DNA of 64,000 nt from Plicaturopsis crispa FD-325 SS-3 (lineage: Eukaryota > Basidiomycota > Agaricomycetes > Amylocorticiales > Amylocorticiaceae): contig KN832556.1 in the NCBI GenBank assembly GCA_000827205.1, positions 865,198 through 929,197 of the forward strand. The letters are read 5' to 3'. Below are positions 10,953-26,351 of the stretch, piece after piece. Within the stretch, counting starts at the first letter, position 1. Each line of letters opens with the position of its first letter. The position numbers and the translations under genes were made by a program. The notes under the pieces are model-generated. The model did not search any database. It saw only the letters and a list, made by a program, of their open reading frames with translations, and was not told the origin of the DNA.

Positions 10953-11939
10953 CAACTGAGAAAAAAGAGAAAAGAACAAACGGGCAAATATACATGAGTA
11001 TCGGGAAGTTCCGGACGAAGGCTACATGCGGGCCGGAGAAACGTCCCATGGTGACGTTAGATCGCTTTGTGCAAAGATCAATATGATGTCATCACGGCAA
11101 GACTACTTGCCAGTAGGTCGAGGGTTCAATTCCCCCAGCAGGAAAATGTTTCATCCATTCAACCAGTTTTGACACGCGGCGCTGTATAGTGCTAGGTAAT
11201 CCCAGACCTAGCTATGAGCACTATAATGCTATGCAGCACTTGACAGCGCTGTCAGCCGCCGCGACGTTTTGCTGATGGCCCTGGAATGTGTTCCCCTTGA
11301 TGCCATGTGCCAGTACGTAATTCTTGCTCCTTTGATGCGGAACCATTGATTGACATTCGCGCAGATTCTCTACTTGCTTGCTGAGGTTCATGGATGCGTA
11401 TCAATAGGGTCTCAATGGGAAGCAGGCTGCGTGGGTGTCGAAGAAATACCATGGCCACAGAGTGCTGCCCGAGAGCATCTTGAATGAGCTTGATGAGGCA
11501 AAAATTAATTAGATTTAGACCAAACTTTCTGTTCATGACAGAAATAGGCTAGATATGAGGCATCAGTGACGGCTAAGACGAAAGAATGCGGCCAGGATCA
11601 TGTATTAAACAAGAGCAAAAAGAAAGACAAAGGCAACACCGTGCTACGTGGACGCGCATACTATTGACTACTATTTGTCCGCAGTCCGAAGTCCGATCTG
11701 AAACTCGCGAACATGCCCTTTCCAAGGACGCAATGCACACACAAAATCCAACAGTTCATTTTCACGCAACGTAACCTAATGTTATACCTATGCTATTAGA
11801 ACAGTATTAACGTGTCGTCGCGGTACGGCGTGTTCAGGATGTAGGAACCGGGCGCGCACAACGGACAATACGAGCGCGCTAGAAACGGGCAACGCAAGGA
11901 GACGGGTAACGGGGGGTACATCTGCAAAATGGGAAAATG

Positions 11940-12440
11940 CTCGCTTAGCTCTCAGCGTTCTCAGTGTTCTCAGCTGTTGTCAAGTCTGGCAGAGTGGCTG
12001 AGAACAAGTTGAGAGCAGCTGAGAGATGCCATGTGAGCAAATTGTACCTTGATTCCTCGTACACTCCGATAGCCATTTCCTCGCGTCTTTGCAGCTCAAA
12101 GGATACAGCCCGACAATCTAATACTTCATATTATACTCGAAATTTGCATGTACAGTACAAGCATAGTTATAGGCAAATACACGTATAACCAGGTAAGGCC
12201 ATGCACAAATGCCGACTGCATTGTGAATCCAGCGGACACAATCACAGAAAACGGATTTGGACTTGATTGGGACGAGGATTTGATGGAAAGGAGCAACAAG
12301 GCAGATCAACGAGGGCACGAGGCAGCTGAGAGCGTTAAGAGCTGTTCTCAACAGCTCTCAATTCCGGGATGGTCGCTGAGAGAGCTGAGGAGCTGAGAGG
12401 CTTGTCAGCAGCTCTCAGACGCTCTCAGCGACCACGATTT
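11940..12440. repeat. Region bounded by 'ctctcagc' inverted-repeat clusters
   Basis: The left edge (about 11945-12030) and right edge (about 12330-12435) are packed with 'gctctcag', 'ttctcag' and their complements 'ctgagag(c)'. For example 'ggtcgctgagag' near 12370 faces 'ctctcagcgacc' near 12425. The layout suggests a ~500-bp inverted-repeat element, possibly an old MITE, but the exact ends and target site are unclear. Confidence 0.4.
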
Positions 12441-13079
12441 TTTCCTGATGTAGATATGGGTTCAAACCCGCTAGTGTATGTACATGCAAGAGCTCGAGTA
12501 TAAGTACGATAGCCAACGATAAGATAATCAAAGTTTGCATGTGAACGTGGAGATATCAAGGTACGGAGTTGTTCGCACCACAATCCGGATATTCCAACAC
12601 AGGACTCAAGCAGCGACAATTGACGCGCCTGTAGATAGATAGCCCTCAGATGCAGTAGATCAGCAAGGATAAGAGCCCAGTATCTGGTATATCGCGTAAA
12701 CCCTGTCCGAACGCTTGAGGGAAAGGAAATACAACGAACGTCGCACTACAGCTACTAGCCACGTGGTGCACGCGCGGCGATTGCACAGCCACAACTTCCG
12801 TCAGCGCCGTACATTAACACCATACATGTGTGTCGTCACATCAGCTGATGCAACTGTGTATGGATGAGGCCTATCTTAGCCAGGATAATATTGCATGGAA
12901 CCCCAAAGAGAGCATAAATTTGAGGTAGTGCTCGAACTCCCTGTCGGTGATCGTAGGCTCGACATTTCCGCGCTGTTTCCCTGATGCAGCCGCACAGAGG
13001 TCACGTGCATGTATCCGGGATCCGATGACGGTTGGTCTCGCGGTGCCAGAGTGATCGATAGAACTTCGCAAGACGCCGA

Positions 13080-16696
<3,617 letters not shown>

Positions 16697-17016
16697 ACCA
16701 TCGGTCGATTGTGCGAGAGTCACAACGCGTCCCAGATGCGGATGGAGTCATCGTCCTCGAATAGTATGTGCAAATTGTCAGTTGTATACTTGATGTATCT
16801 AGTTATGTAGAATAGGCCGTACGCATATGCTTATCGTGGTCAGCCTTTTTCAAATCTATTCGGCCACCAGTATTTGCAGAAACGACAATTCATTGTATAG
16901 ATAAAACCGGGAGACACAAGGAACATCTGTAGGTACTGTTCCTCGGCCTCAACCCCAAATAAGAACTGAAGAAATGATTGTGAAAAGTGGTGAAAAGTCG
17001 TGAGCGCGAATCGTGT

Positions 17017-18102
17017 TCATTGGATAGTCACAGTGAGGAGAGTCACAATCCCGTCCTGAGAGATACCTTTTCATAGAATAAGCCTGTCAGATACACTGGG
17101 AGTTGAATGTAGGGGAAGCGTACCGTGGTTGACGCCTTCGGCCCCAGCGGCGATGAGGCCGGTTATGTTCTGGGCCGTGGTAGAGTACGAGACCCCGTCG
17201 AAACTGGTTTGACCGACTGCCGCCGCCACAAGTTGATCGCTGAGAAAGAGCATGCCGATTTGTATACTTTACCTGGATGGATCTAAGAAATCACTTGCCG
17301 TCCAATATTGTAGCCGTCTGGTACAATGGTGTGTCCTTCAGTTACATTCTGTTGAAAGAGGTGAGAAAACAGAATGTCGACTGCGTAGACTACGGTGGGC
17401 GAACCTCTTCCTTTGAAGTGCTGTTGCACCAAAAATATCAGCACTCGACCCAGTGATTAGATAACTCGGAGTACTCACGCCAAAAACAATGCGCCGCTGT
17501 CCGCCGATGTCCCATTCTGTCTGTATACTCTGCGAGAATGGCTAGTTAACTCGGGGCCCTTTGGATTGGAGGACAAATCAGCCAACCGGAAATGGTTTCC
17601 ACCGATCAAGCTCTCCAGGCATGTTCCGAGGTCAGCGTCTCCATAGTCCTGCCGAAGTTCGATCGTCTGGTTGACCCAACCATTGCCATCACCCAAGTTC
17701 GCAGACTGAGGGTCTCCGAGATGAATATCGAGGCATTCCTCAGAACTACGATGATGTCAGGTGGATTCGTGCCATAACCGGATTTCTGACTTACAAGCCA
17801 ATAGCGCGTGCAAAATTGAGGAGACCGTCGTCCGTAAGCACGTCAGGGGAGCTTAGACCTGATATGATCACCTAAACGAGCGCAGAGTTAGATAGATTAA
17901 ATGATCTAGTACGCAGAATGCTTGCATTCAATGGCTCGCCTCCGCCGCTTCCAGCGTTATCGAGCAGCGAGCCTCCTCCATCGGTTGGGTTAAAATAGGC
18001 TACGCCATCATTCCGCTTCGAAAGCAATGCTACCTGGGAAGGCCCAGCCAAGGCGCACGCGACGTGAGTAGCTAGAGCACCGACGAGAACAAGGACGTGC
18101 AT
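17017..18102 (-). CDS. Secreted protein of unknown function, paralog A
   Basis: Starts at 18102 with a signal peptide (MHVLVLVGALATHVACALAG) and ends in a segment reading QDGIVTLLTVTIQ. Conserved stretches after splicing are DNAGSGGGEPLN, NGWVNQTIELRQDYGDADLG, TCLESLIGGNHFR, VYRQNGT and VNHG. It is clearly homologous to the gene at 18955-19934, which has the same order of blocks and similar short introns. I recognise the block pattern from many basidiomycete secretomes, but no enzymatic function is known to me. A single Cys in TCLESLIGG is shared by both copies. It lies tail-to-tail with ALA1 (320 bp). Exon borders are approximate (about six exons). Confidence 0.8.
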
Positions 18103-18182
18103 TGTGAACGCAGCTAGCGCAATGCGGTAGAGCCTGAGGGACGAGAAGGGGGGGCCTAGGGAAACAAACTCGCTAATGTGTC

Positions 18183-18188
18183 TTTATA
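18183..18188 (-). promoter_or_regulatory. TATA-like box upstream of secreted paralog A
   Basis: 'tgcatataaag' read on the - strand, about 80 bp upstream of the start codon at 18102. The partner gene has a TATA-like box at a comparable distance, which suggests a regulated rather than housekeeping promoter. Inference from position and sequence only. Confidence 0.4.
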
Positions 18189-18954
18189 TGCAGACCTAGG
18201 CGACCTGAGAAGACGGTTGCGATGCGTTTGTATGCCATTATCCATACGGTATCATGTGCTAACGACCTCGTCGAAAGGAACGTTCGTTTGTCCGAGGCCG
18301 GCAGAATTAGAACTACTTTCGTACCGACGCGAACGAGTAGCCCGCGCATGCGCGTTGCGCCTCTGATCACCCTTGGCTCTGCAAGTAGAGCATCTTGGTA
18401 TGTGCAGTGCAAAGCCGTGGTCCCACGAGAAAGGTCATACTAGGATATGCCTCCAGCAGTTGTCGGCCAGAGTTTGAGTAATCCTCGTGCGAGTTGCGTT
18501 TGGCCCAGAGGTGTTATTTTTGCTACAAACTTCGCCGAGTTTCTGATTTAGGTTGTATAGTCTATGTAGCTAGCGCTGAGCTGCCAGTGACTATGTCTAT
18601 TTGTCGACGCATGTGCAGAGCAAGTGGGAAGATTGATGATCAGGAGAGCTAGGCAGGGAGAGGCAGCTCAGAGCGTCCGGCGCGCGTCCGTGTGAGCTCC
18701 AGTCACTTGTGCATGCCACGTGTCACTTGCCCAATGAATTACGGAAGAGGCGAGGACCGGAGGAGGTAGGAGGTACGGTTAGCGTTCTACTCATCGAGCA
18801 CTGTAGTGTACTCCTCATTTCAAATTATTCACGGCTCCTTAGCTCATATGACAAAATGAGTGTATTGCAATGCCGCGCAAAGGGAGTAAACAGGCGGGGA
18901 CCGTGACCTTGAGACAGAATCGAGGAGAAATAAGATATCCTAATAAATTAGAGT
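18189..18954. other. Intergenic, no gene seen
   Basis: About 770 bp between the promoter of paralog A and the 3' end of paralog B. Short open frames here (18178-18443 +, 18173-18412 -) overlap each other and resemble no family. The 5' control region of paralog A should lie at the left side of this interval. Confidence 0.5.
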
Positions 18955-19934
18955 TCACTGTATGGTGACAGTTAACAGGGTGACAATTCCGTCCGTGGCA
19001 ATGCCTGTGGCGCAGGATGTAACAAATTAGCTGAGATGATAGATAAAATAATACAGGAACATCTCTTACCATGATTCACGCCATCCGCACCGGGAGCCAA
19101 AAGACCAGTGATGTTCGACGCGACAGTCGAATAGGTCACGCCATCGTGGCTTGTGGTGCCCACGGCGGCATCGACGAGCTGGTTGCTAGAGAGGGTCGCG
19201 TCAGTACATGGACATAACTAAGCGGATATCTACGCACCGCCCTATGTTATAGCCATCCGGAATAATGGTGTGGTGCTGCGTGACATCCTCTTCTTTGGAG
19301 ACGCTATCATACCACAGTCAATAAAGAGCATATCTCTACACAGAAAACGGGGCAACGCTTACGCAAGGAACAGGGCCCCGCTGTTAGCAGCTGTTCCGTT
19401 CTGGCGGTAAACGCTGAGGGTATGCCTTCAGATATAAAGATATTGACATCATCAAGAATACTTACCGGAAATGGTTACCGCCGATTAGACTCTCTAGGCA
19501 TGTACCAAGGCCAGCGTCGCCGTAGTCCTGACGAAGCTCGACGGTTTGGTTGACCCAACCATTTCCGTCTCCTAGATTAGCCGATTGTGGGCCCCCCGAG
19601 TGGAGGCCAAGACATTCGAAAGAGCTGCAGGTCCAAAGCAACCGTCAGACGATGCATTGAGCGGCGGAGGGCGCTAGATCACTCACAAGCCGATTGCCTG
19701 CGCGAAGTTGAGGATACCCTCGTCTGTTAGGACATCTGGCGAGCTCTTCCCCGAGATGATGACGTTCAGAGGCTCTCCACCACCGCTGCCGGCGTTGTCG
19801 AGCTCCGACCCGCCGCCAGCGTTCGGCGCATAGTAATCCACGGCGTCGCGTCTGAGGAGTGACGATCGCATGGGCTTCGCCTGGCCGAAGGCAGCCTGCA
19901 TAACGAGGGCGGTGACGAAGGGGAGTGCGTACAT
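18955..19934 (-). CDS. Secreted protein of unknown function, paralog B
   Basis: Starts at 19934 with a signal peptide (MYALPFVTALVMQAAFGQA) and ends ATDGIVTLLTVTIQ. Shared blocks with paralog A: DNAGSGGGEPLN, SPDVLTDEGILNFAQAIG, GDGNGWVNQTVELRQDYG (close to A), CLESLIGGNHFR, VYRQNGT, then a region reading VGTTSHDGVTYSTVASNITG and GADGVNHG. The mature protein is about 230 residues, rich in Gly, Asn and Asp, and resembles no hydrolase I know. It forms a head-to-tail tandem pair with A, so the two arose by local duplication. Divergence outside the conserved blocks is substantial. The introns fall at similar places. Confidence 0.8.
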
Positions 19935-20039
19935 GATGATCGGTCACTGGGTCGAGATGGGGAAAGCCGTAGATGGAGAACTGAGTGACGGGGGGAAAGC
20001 GTGCGGAGCCTAGGGGGATACAGTTGACCGTCTGTCGAA

Positions 20040-20045
20040 TTTATA
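20040..20045 (-). promoter_or_regulatory. TATA-like box upstream of secreted paralog B
   Basis: 'tgtataaatt' on the - strand, about 105 bp upstream of the start codon at 19934, a usual fungal distance. Compare the similar box before paralog A. Confidence 0.4.
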
Positions 20046-22059
20046 CATGTTCGCTAGACATGTTGCCAATTGGCCCGCAACACAATCTACCGAAATAAGC
20101 CGAGACATCAGGAGCAAAAATTGTATTGAAGTAAGAAGAGTCAAGCACGCACTCGAGAGAACGACTATTGAGAGAGGATCCATGTGCGACAGAAGCTAGT
20201 GTTGTTGGCTTGGTCGTACACAAAAGGAGATTGACGGATGCTGTCGTGGACATTAACTTAGCATCAAGGTGTATCAGAACACGAATACACACAGATACAC
20301 ACCAGTTAGCAACGAAGCGGGCTGATGAGGCACCTAATTTTAATGACGACCAGCGTGCCAATCCGCCTACTTGCCGCTGACGCGAGTAACGGCACACGCA
20401 GAGAGGCAGTCGCTTGAGACTAGAATATATGCGAAAGTGGGGTGTACGATTGACGAAAGTACGTGTGTATCGGGAGATGGAGCAGAGGCATATGGACGGA
20501 GGCGGAAAGTTGATCTTACCAACTGATCTTTAAAAGTCAGCGTGATGCGGGGTACGGAATCAGATAGCCGTGGCGCCAATGCTTCATTCGAGTTCGTGCC
20601 ATGTCTGCATCTACAAAAGCTCTGCGCTGTCAAGCATAAAGCGCTTATACAGAGCCTTATCGTTGACCTCAGATGTGCATGTGTGAGCTTTATTTTGATA
20701 GATCACATGCCTGACGAGCGAAGGCATGGTGTGAATATAAAGCTGCGACAGGTCCTCAGCTTGAAGAGCACTGTTGATTACTTATAAGCTGGCAAAGATA
20801 TCTAGTGCATCCAACCTGTATCCAGCTATGCAAACTTGAATGCGACGAAGATGATGCTCAGGAACCTGCCTCGGGGACTACGTGGACCCTATGTACAGGC
20901 ACGTATGGGTGCAAACCATTTTGCTAGTGAAGGTCGATCAGTCGAGGTCATTACCAGCATATCCTGTTGGCCTCCAGCCTCCATGTTCTACAATTTCAGT
21001 GCTCCCGGATTCCAGGCCCAAAAATGAAGAAACGGAGAATATCAAACATGTGTGCTTTTTCATAATCGCGGAGACGAACGACGACGTACAGTTATCCAGT
21101 GAGATATTGGGTATCGAGGCAGTTTACTAGTCATCAGCGGGTATCATGGTCGCCGTCAATTATTCGACGAGAGAGTAGAGCTGAGCTAGACGATGTGCGA
21201 CTCGGAAATAGGATGATAGGATGAGAAATAAAGTTGGCAAGAACGAATTCAATTTGGGTCGGCTACTCCGGCTTCTATTGAACTATCTTACCGTATCGGG
21301 TAGACCGACGATGTTCACAGACCTCGCTCCGGACTCAGTCAAACCGAACCTACAAGTCGTTCTCCTCCTCTGTTTAATAGGAGGGAGGTAGGTAGGTGGA
21401 ACATGGCCAATCAGAATTCAATGCAATGCAGCTGTGCCATGAACTTGCAGGCCGGCTGAAGGGAGGACTTCTGCCGTGATCTTAGCCGAGGGAACGATAA
21501 GGGGTTTTAGGTGCCCCGTCAGCTGTAGCTGCACTTGTTTGAGAACGTAGATCCTGTTTGTGCATGAACAAGGCTGAACAAGGGCGTGAAAGAACAAGTT
21601 TCGAGTCACAAAAGAAAGCGAAGGCGACTGCCCTGGGCTTTTACAAGGGTCTGATGATTGATCCAACTTGAACGATATAAAAGGAAAGTAACAACGTAAC
21701 GTCACAGATCTGGCAAGTACGTTCACATTTCCTCTGCTTCCTCTCTCTTTCATTCCTCCAGATAATTGCATGCTACATATCTCTTTGTGCTGAGCTCCAT
21801 TCTCAATTATCTGCTTCATCTCTGTTTCACTTTCACCCGGATACCATCTGCTCGCGGCACAAAGCACCACAACGTTGTTTCGGTGCTCACTTGTCTTACC
21901 TCATCTGAGCGTCTTTTCACACCTGCGGTATGTCGCTCGTCCTGCGCGCTCTCTTTCATCCTGCACCTCACACTGACTGTCGATTTTGGTGCTGGCACCC
22001 GAACTCGATACTCGTCCAGAACTCAACAAGTTATTTAGTATCTGCCGTAGTCCAATCCT
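20046..22059. other. Long intergenic stretch, no gene recognised
   Basis: About 2 kb without a convincing coding frame on either strand. Frames up to 150 codons (21418-21870 -) have no start context, no splice support and no family resemblance. The right 350 bp is pyrimidine-rich (ctctttcattcctcc) and should contain the leader and promoter of the zinc-cluster gene at 22060. Confidence 0.5.
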
Positions 22060-23703
22060 ATGGCGGACTCACAGCCCGAAACAGACTCCGTAGGGGATCT
22101 CAACGACGACAGTCAACTCACGATACGCATTCCCAATCCGAAAGTATTCATGGCACGGCAATCGCAGTGGAAGGGCCGTAGAGGGAAGCCAAGGTGTGAC
22201 CATTGCCGGGTAAATAATCTCAAGGTCCGCACCAATCTTCTACGATCGTCTGCTTGCACCAGAGTCCGAATTTTGACCGTTGAAAAATCACAGTGTGACA
22301 GAGTGCTTCCGAGCTGCAACCACTGCTCCTGGGTCGTTGGGAGAGAATGTAAATATACGCCACTCCCGACTCCTGCACATCGTGGAATTCCTCGGTGCGA
22401 TCGCTGCCGTGCTAAAAACCTCAAGGTTCGCAGTCTATTATCATCTGATGGTAAATTATGGGCAACGCTTATGGTCCGTCCCACTTCAAGTGCGATAGAT
22501 CGCTCCCCGTTTGCAATAACTGTTCGGAAGAGAACGAGAACGAGTGTAATTACACCCCCAAGAAACGACACAAGATACCGTCTGAGCATGGTCTTGCCAA
22601 GGATCGCCAGTTATTAGCGATTGGACAGGCTTACAATAGCAAGACCGCGTCTTTCCTCGTGTCCGACATGCCTTCTATGGAGGACCAGTTGATGAGCAAT
22701 GGCGGAGACGCGCCATCTTCGAGTGGACATACCTTCTACGGACAGAATGTTGCATCGTCGCTGGCTCCTTACGGCACATCGGCGTCCCCAATGGGCTATC
22801 CCTCTGACGCAGAAGCTAGTCGGCCGCACAAATATTCTACTCCGGAGTCATGGCGCGCAGATACGCCTTCATCCCACCCAGCCACTAGAACGGTGCACCC
22901 AGAGAATGAGCTCTCCTTCATCTCGCACTCGTTTCCTCCTGAACGGCCTGCTCAAAGGTTCAAAACGCACATCGAACCCTGGACCCACGCAGCGTTTGCG
23001 CCTCTACCCGATGTCATCCTTCGCCGCATCAGCTGTATTGACGTTGGCTCTATGCCCGACCGCACTCACTACAACGACGGCCTCTCGCGCTTCATCAGCG
23101 ATCTCACCCCGGAGCTCCGGGAGACAGCGGCATTAGCACCGGAAGTCTACGCGAAGCTTGCCCGGTGTGTCGCGAAACGTGATTTTTCCGAGCTTTCCGA
23201 ACGCCTACGATTCTGGGCCGCTATTCATCATCTGCGCTGTGGGTCGGAAAAGTATCACCTCCTCATGATGCCACGCGATGCATACTACCGGCTCGATAAG
23301 GGAGAGGAGGAACATTACAGTTCAAATTTCGTTGCGCGGATAGATGGGAAACAGGGTGCCAGCATGCGTAGCGCATCCGGGAAGGAACCTGATTGGATGA
23401 CGGCATTCGAGCGCCTCCCTGTTCAGACGCAAATATTCGACATTCTGGTCTACGCACACAGGGCGCATATACCTGCGGCATCTATGCTACTCGAAATTCG
23501 CAAGCTAGGCATTGTACGTATATTATTCTGATCCTCAATGTTTCTCGAACTGACCAACACCCTCGCAGGCAACCATCACGTGGCCAATGGCCGAGATATT
23601 CTATCGTCTATGCCCACAATGCAATCCTGCAGGAAAGTCCGCGGAGGGTAGTGTCAAAGCGGAAGCGTCGACATCATTCCATTCGTTCAGTCAATATCGA
23701 TAA
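22060..23703 (+). CDS. Regulator with two tandem Zn(II)2Cys6 zinc clusters
   Basis: About 484 residues in four exons, all introns in phase 0. Two complete fungal zinc-cluster domains stand back to back. The first has CDHCRVNNLK then CDRVLPSCNHC and ends ECKYTP. The second has CDRCRAKNLK then CDRSLPVCNNC and ends ECNYTP. Each domain is cut by an intron at the identical point, just after NLK. The 132-nt second exon therefore carries the back half of cluster one and the front half of cluster two. The middle is Ser/Pro rich. A conserved-looking C-terminal region (about 300-470: ALAPEVYAKLARCVAKRD, LRFWAAIHHLRCGS, FDILVYAHRAHIP) is not the usual fungal transcription-factor middle domain. Presumably a nuclear DNA-binding protein; its targets cannot be read from the sequence. 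Confidence 0.88.
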
Positions 23704-23892
23704 AATCGGTTCTCGCGCGTAAATAGGATCATGCACATGCCTCTGCTTTCTCCCACTCTCCAGGTGTTTTAGGCTTCCACCGATCCCTTTATATGCACTA
23801 CGAGGACAGTTCCTGGCCATCGGTTTTCTTTGTTTTATGAACGTCTGTCTCCATGTTGTCATAATTATATATGGTGCCATGTAACGACTCGG

Positions 23893-25366
23893 CTAAAAAT
23901 GCTGAACTAGTATGGTTGTGTCGTCAAGCCACCTATCCTCCATTTCAACAGTCAGATTCCTCGAGACAGTCTCGATATCTTCCCCCCCGATAGCGTCGCG
24001 TAGTAAATCTAAGGCTGCATTTGCTCGACGTCCACCAATGCCCACTGGTGATTCCAGGGCCTGCCCAACGATATTTACCCAACGGCTCACGCGTTCCTGG
24101 GAATCAAAATCTTCGTACAGTTCCAGTAAACCGTCCGTGCAGAGAATAAGGAATGTCTCTGGGCGGTCAGTAGGATTTGAAGGGGCATCTTGAAGCACAT
24201 AGTGGGTCATCTCGGGAACGTTCGAGATGTATGGAGGAGAAAGGATGCGCGAGGCCAGCGCAGCCTTAGGCTGATCTTGCCATCGCTGATCAAGCGAGCC
24301 GAATATTCGCAGAGTGTACTCCGCAGGTAGCTTCGCCCACACATCCCCGATCGCTGGATTAAACCTTCAGAAAACAGCACCATGGACCATAAGCGACGAT
24401 TGTGTTACCTCGAGTAGGAGCGAGAAAGCCGAGGACCCTATTCTTGACGATACAGCTCGTCTCGCCCATATGCTCACGCTTGACCCGTTCGATTTCAAGT
24501 GGATTATCACAGTTGTGGAGCGAGTTCAGAATTTTTCCTGACCATGAGTCTGAATTATTACGGGTAGCAAGTACTGGGGTGATTTGTACCGTCAATTCCC
24601 TATAAATTATAATCAAAGGTGCACGCACTAGCTTGGCTATCTCCTAGATTTGCTACCCATAGATTCTTTCTTGATGGGTCCGTCAGGGTGCAGAGGACGG
24701 TGGTTCCCTGCAAACCCTTCAGTGCCAAATTCCCAGTAGGAGAGTCGATGATTGACCGAATCTCATCGTCTCTGAGGTTCATGAGGCCCTCGACTCCGCC
24801 GGGGAATAGGTCCAGAAGACTCGAGGTTAACGAGCTGTCAAGCTGGACTATGGAGTCCGAGAGTAGACGGGTTATATCTTCCGGCGGAACATCTCGTGAA
24901 TTAGAGATGGCCGCATGCAGGGACTGCTTCACCATGCCAGGGAGATGGCGTGCAACATGCCCGACGGCATCGTGGGATAGATGGCCTTGTGGTCATTTTG
25001 CATTAGTTTTATTTCGATTTTTTGGAACGCGCACTTACCGTCATAAACAGCGGAAAAAATCCACGTCCCATCTTCAAGCTCCCATTCTTCAAAGCTGTAC
25101 CGATCCTCGGACGCAACTGAGGCACACGGTTGGAACGAAACGGCATCAAGATGGCGGCGGGATTGGGCGTCCGACACACGGGCCAATTCCGCGGTCAGCA
25201 GCGGTTCAGATAGAATGCGATAAGTCCAGCGCTCGGGGCCGCCACGGCCCATGTCCGTAGAGAAGAAATCGCGAACCTCTTGCAGCGCCTGGCGATGCTC
25301 CTCAGAGCTTGCCGAGTCAAGCGCCACAGTGTGAAGGGCCATAGTGGGGGACGAGAAACGCTCCAA
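23893..25366 (-). CDS. PP2C-family protein phosphatase (PDP/Ptc5-like), copy A
   Basis: Metal-dependent Ser/Thr phosphatase, about 450 residues in about five exons. Motifs in order: EDRYSFEEWEL, the metal-site motif spelled DGHLSHDA (split by intron 1), LWVANLGDSQA, NRVLGFLAPTR then AIGDVW, FLILCTDGLLELYED, and a last block DDTTILVQHF. The acidic metal ligands of PP2C are all present; the Gly-Gly after DGH is replaced by Leu-Ser. The long N-terminal part and the LAPTR/AIGD block suit the pyruvate-dehydrogenase-phosphatase/Ptc5 branch, but no clear mitochondrial presequence is seen at the chosen start, so an upstream exon may be missing. It converges with the zinc-cluster gene (190 bp). A paralog lies at 41061-42517. 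Confidence 0.85.
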
Positions 25367-26351
25367 TGCTCTCGCTCATGGCGGATAAAATAGCGAGCCT
25401 CCAGAAGAGTCAGCAGCGAGAACTCGAACGGCATCACGAAAGCGGAATGGCAGCATTGAGTTTTGTACTGAGAAGAACCTGGTTTTCGGATTGATCCTCT
25501 CCGTATTTCGTGATGAAATATAGACGCCGACGAAGGGCACATCTCACGGCAGGCTCGACATCACGATAGCAGATACACACATGCACAGAGTCGGTCCTTG
25601 GATAGAGGTAGCGATGAGAAAAAGCGCCCCGCCATGACGAACGAGGAGAACTTACATCGATGTTGGGACATTCGGGCCCGGCGTCTTCAACGGCTCGGTA
25701 TGAGTGCCGTGGCCGGGTGCTGAAGCAGTGAAATTCGCCGTGGAAGACATACAGGTCAATCTGGAACGTGATCAAAGAACGCCCGACTTACCTATATGGT
25801 GTATGCTGTCCGTATAGAGTTTCGGTGCCAAAGGATCCACTGCGGAGCGCATGGTGCAATGTCTACCATGGTCGTTCTTTCCTTCGTGCCTAGTCAGGCT
25901 TGGCCCGATGCCCCGCTAAGCCATAGCATGACACGGAGGTAAACGATGATACAGGCCGAGGAGAAGTTCGAAACGAAAGGGCAAGGCACGGCGATGCGTA
26001 AGATAAGTTTCTTTTGGACGAACCCAAGAAGAACTTGTCCAATATGTCCCGGCTCGACGCCGCATGGTTTTGATATGACCAAGATATGGCCGTGATTTCT
26101 TGAAAATGGTATTGACCATGATTATTGAGGGTAGTATTGAGACCAGCTTCACCGAGAAATTTCTGTGCCATCTTGATCATTAAAACATCGCATTCGGAAT
26201 CGTGATGCCGCCAGACATAGGTAGTACATGCTGTTTCGATACAGCCACAACAAGCAATGCATATGATACATATCCTCTGGCATACGGTGGTGAATGAGCA
26301 GACATGTATTCGTAGATATAGAAAGAGATAAAACGCGCCGTTATCAAGCGA
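25367..26351. other. Intergenic, no gene seen
   Basis: About 985 bp between the PP2C start and the end of SPE2. It could hold an unrecognised 5' exon or leader of the PP2C gene: three overlapping frames on the - strand near 25890-26180 are noise-like, and none shows a presequence that splices in frame. Confidence 0.4.

Larger units (their letters stand above)
9111..12879. other. Gene-free stretch after the copia relic
   Basis: No convincing gene in about 3.7 kb. Around 9180-9640 and 10120-10330 there are alternating splice-like strings (gtaagt, gtgagtac, ctttcag), but the short frames between them resemble nothing known. Between about 9840 and 10020 the sequence is dominated by 'ctata'/'tatag' words and partly folds back. 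The block at 11100-11150 holds a tRNA T-arm-like string. A short repeat (10778-10952) and an inverted-repeat region (11940-12440) are listed separately. Confidence 0.5.

Noticed and set aside
11085-11150. Second tRNA-like string ('gggttcaattccccc')
   Set aside because: Only the T-arm is convincing; no matching acceptor strand or A box lies at the right distance upstream.
12640-12880. Possible second copy of the fold-back MITE before ALA1
   Set aside because: Only the right-end string matches; a left end with the expected inverted sequence was not found with confidence. It is kept as a suggestion under findings.
21418-21870. 150-codon frame on the - strand
   Set aside because: No start context, no family resemblance, atypical composition; it lies in a 2-kb gene-free interval.
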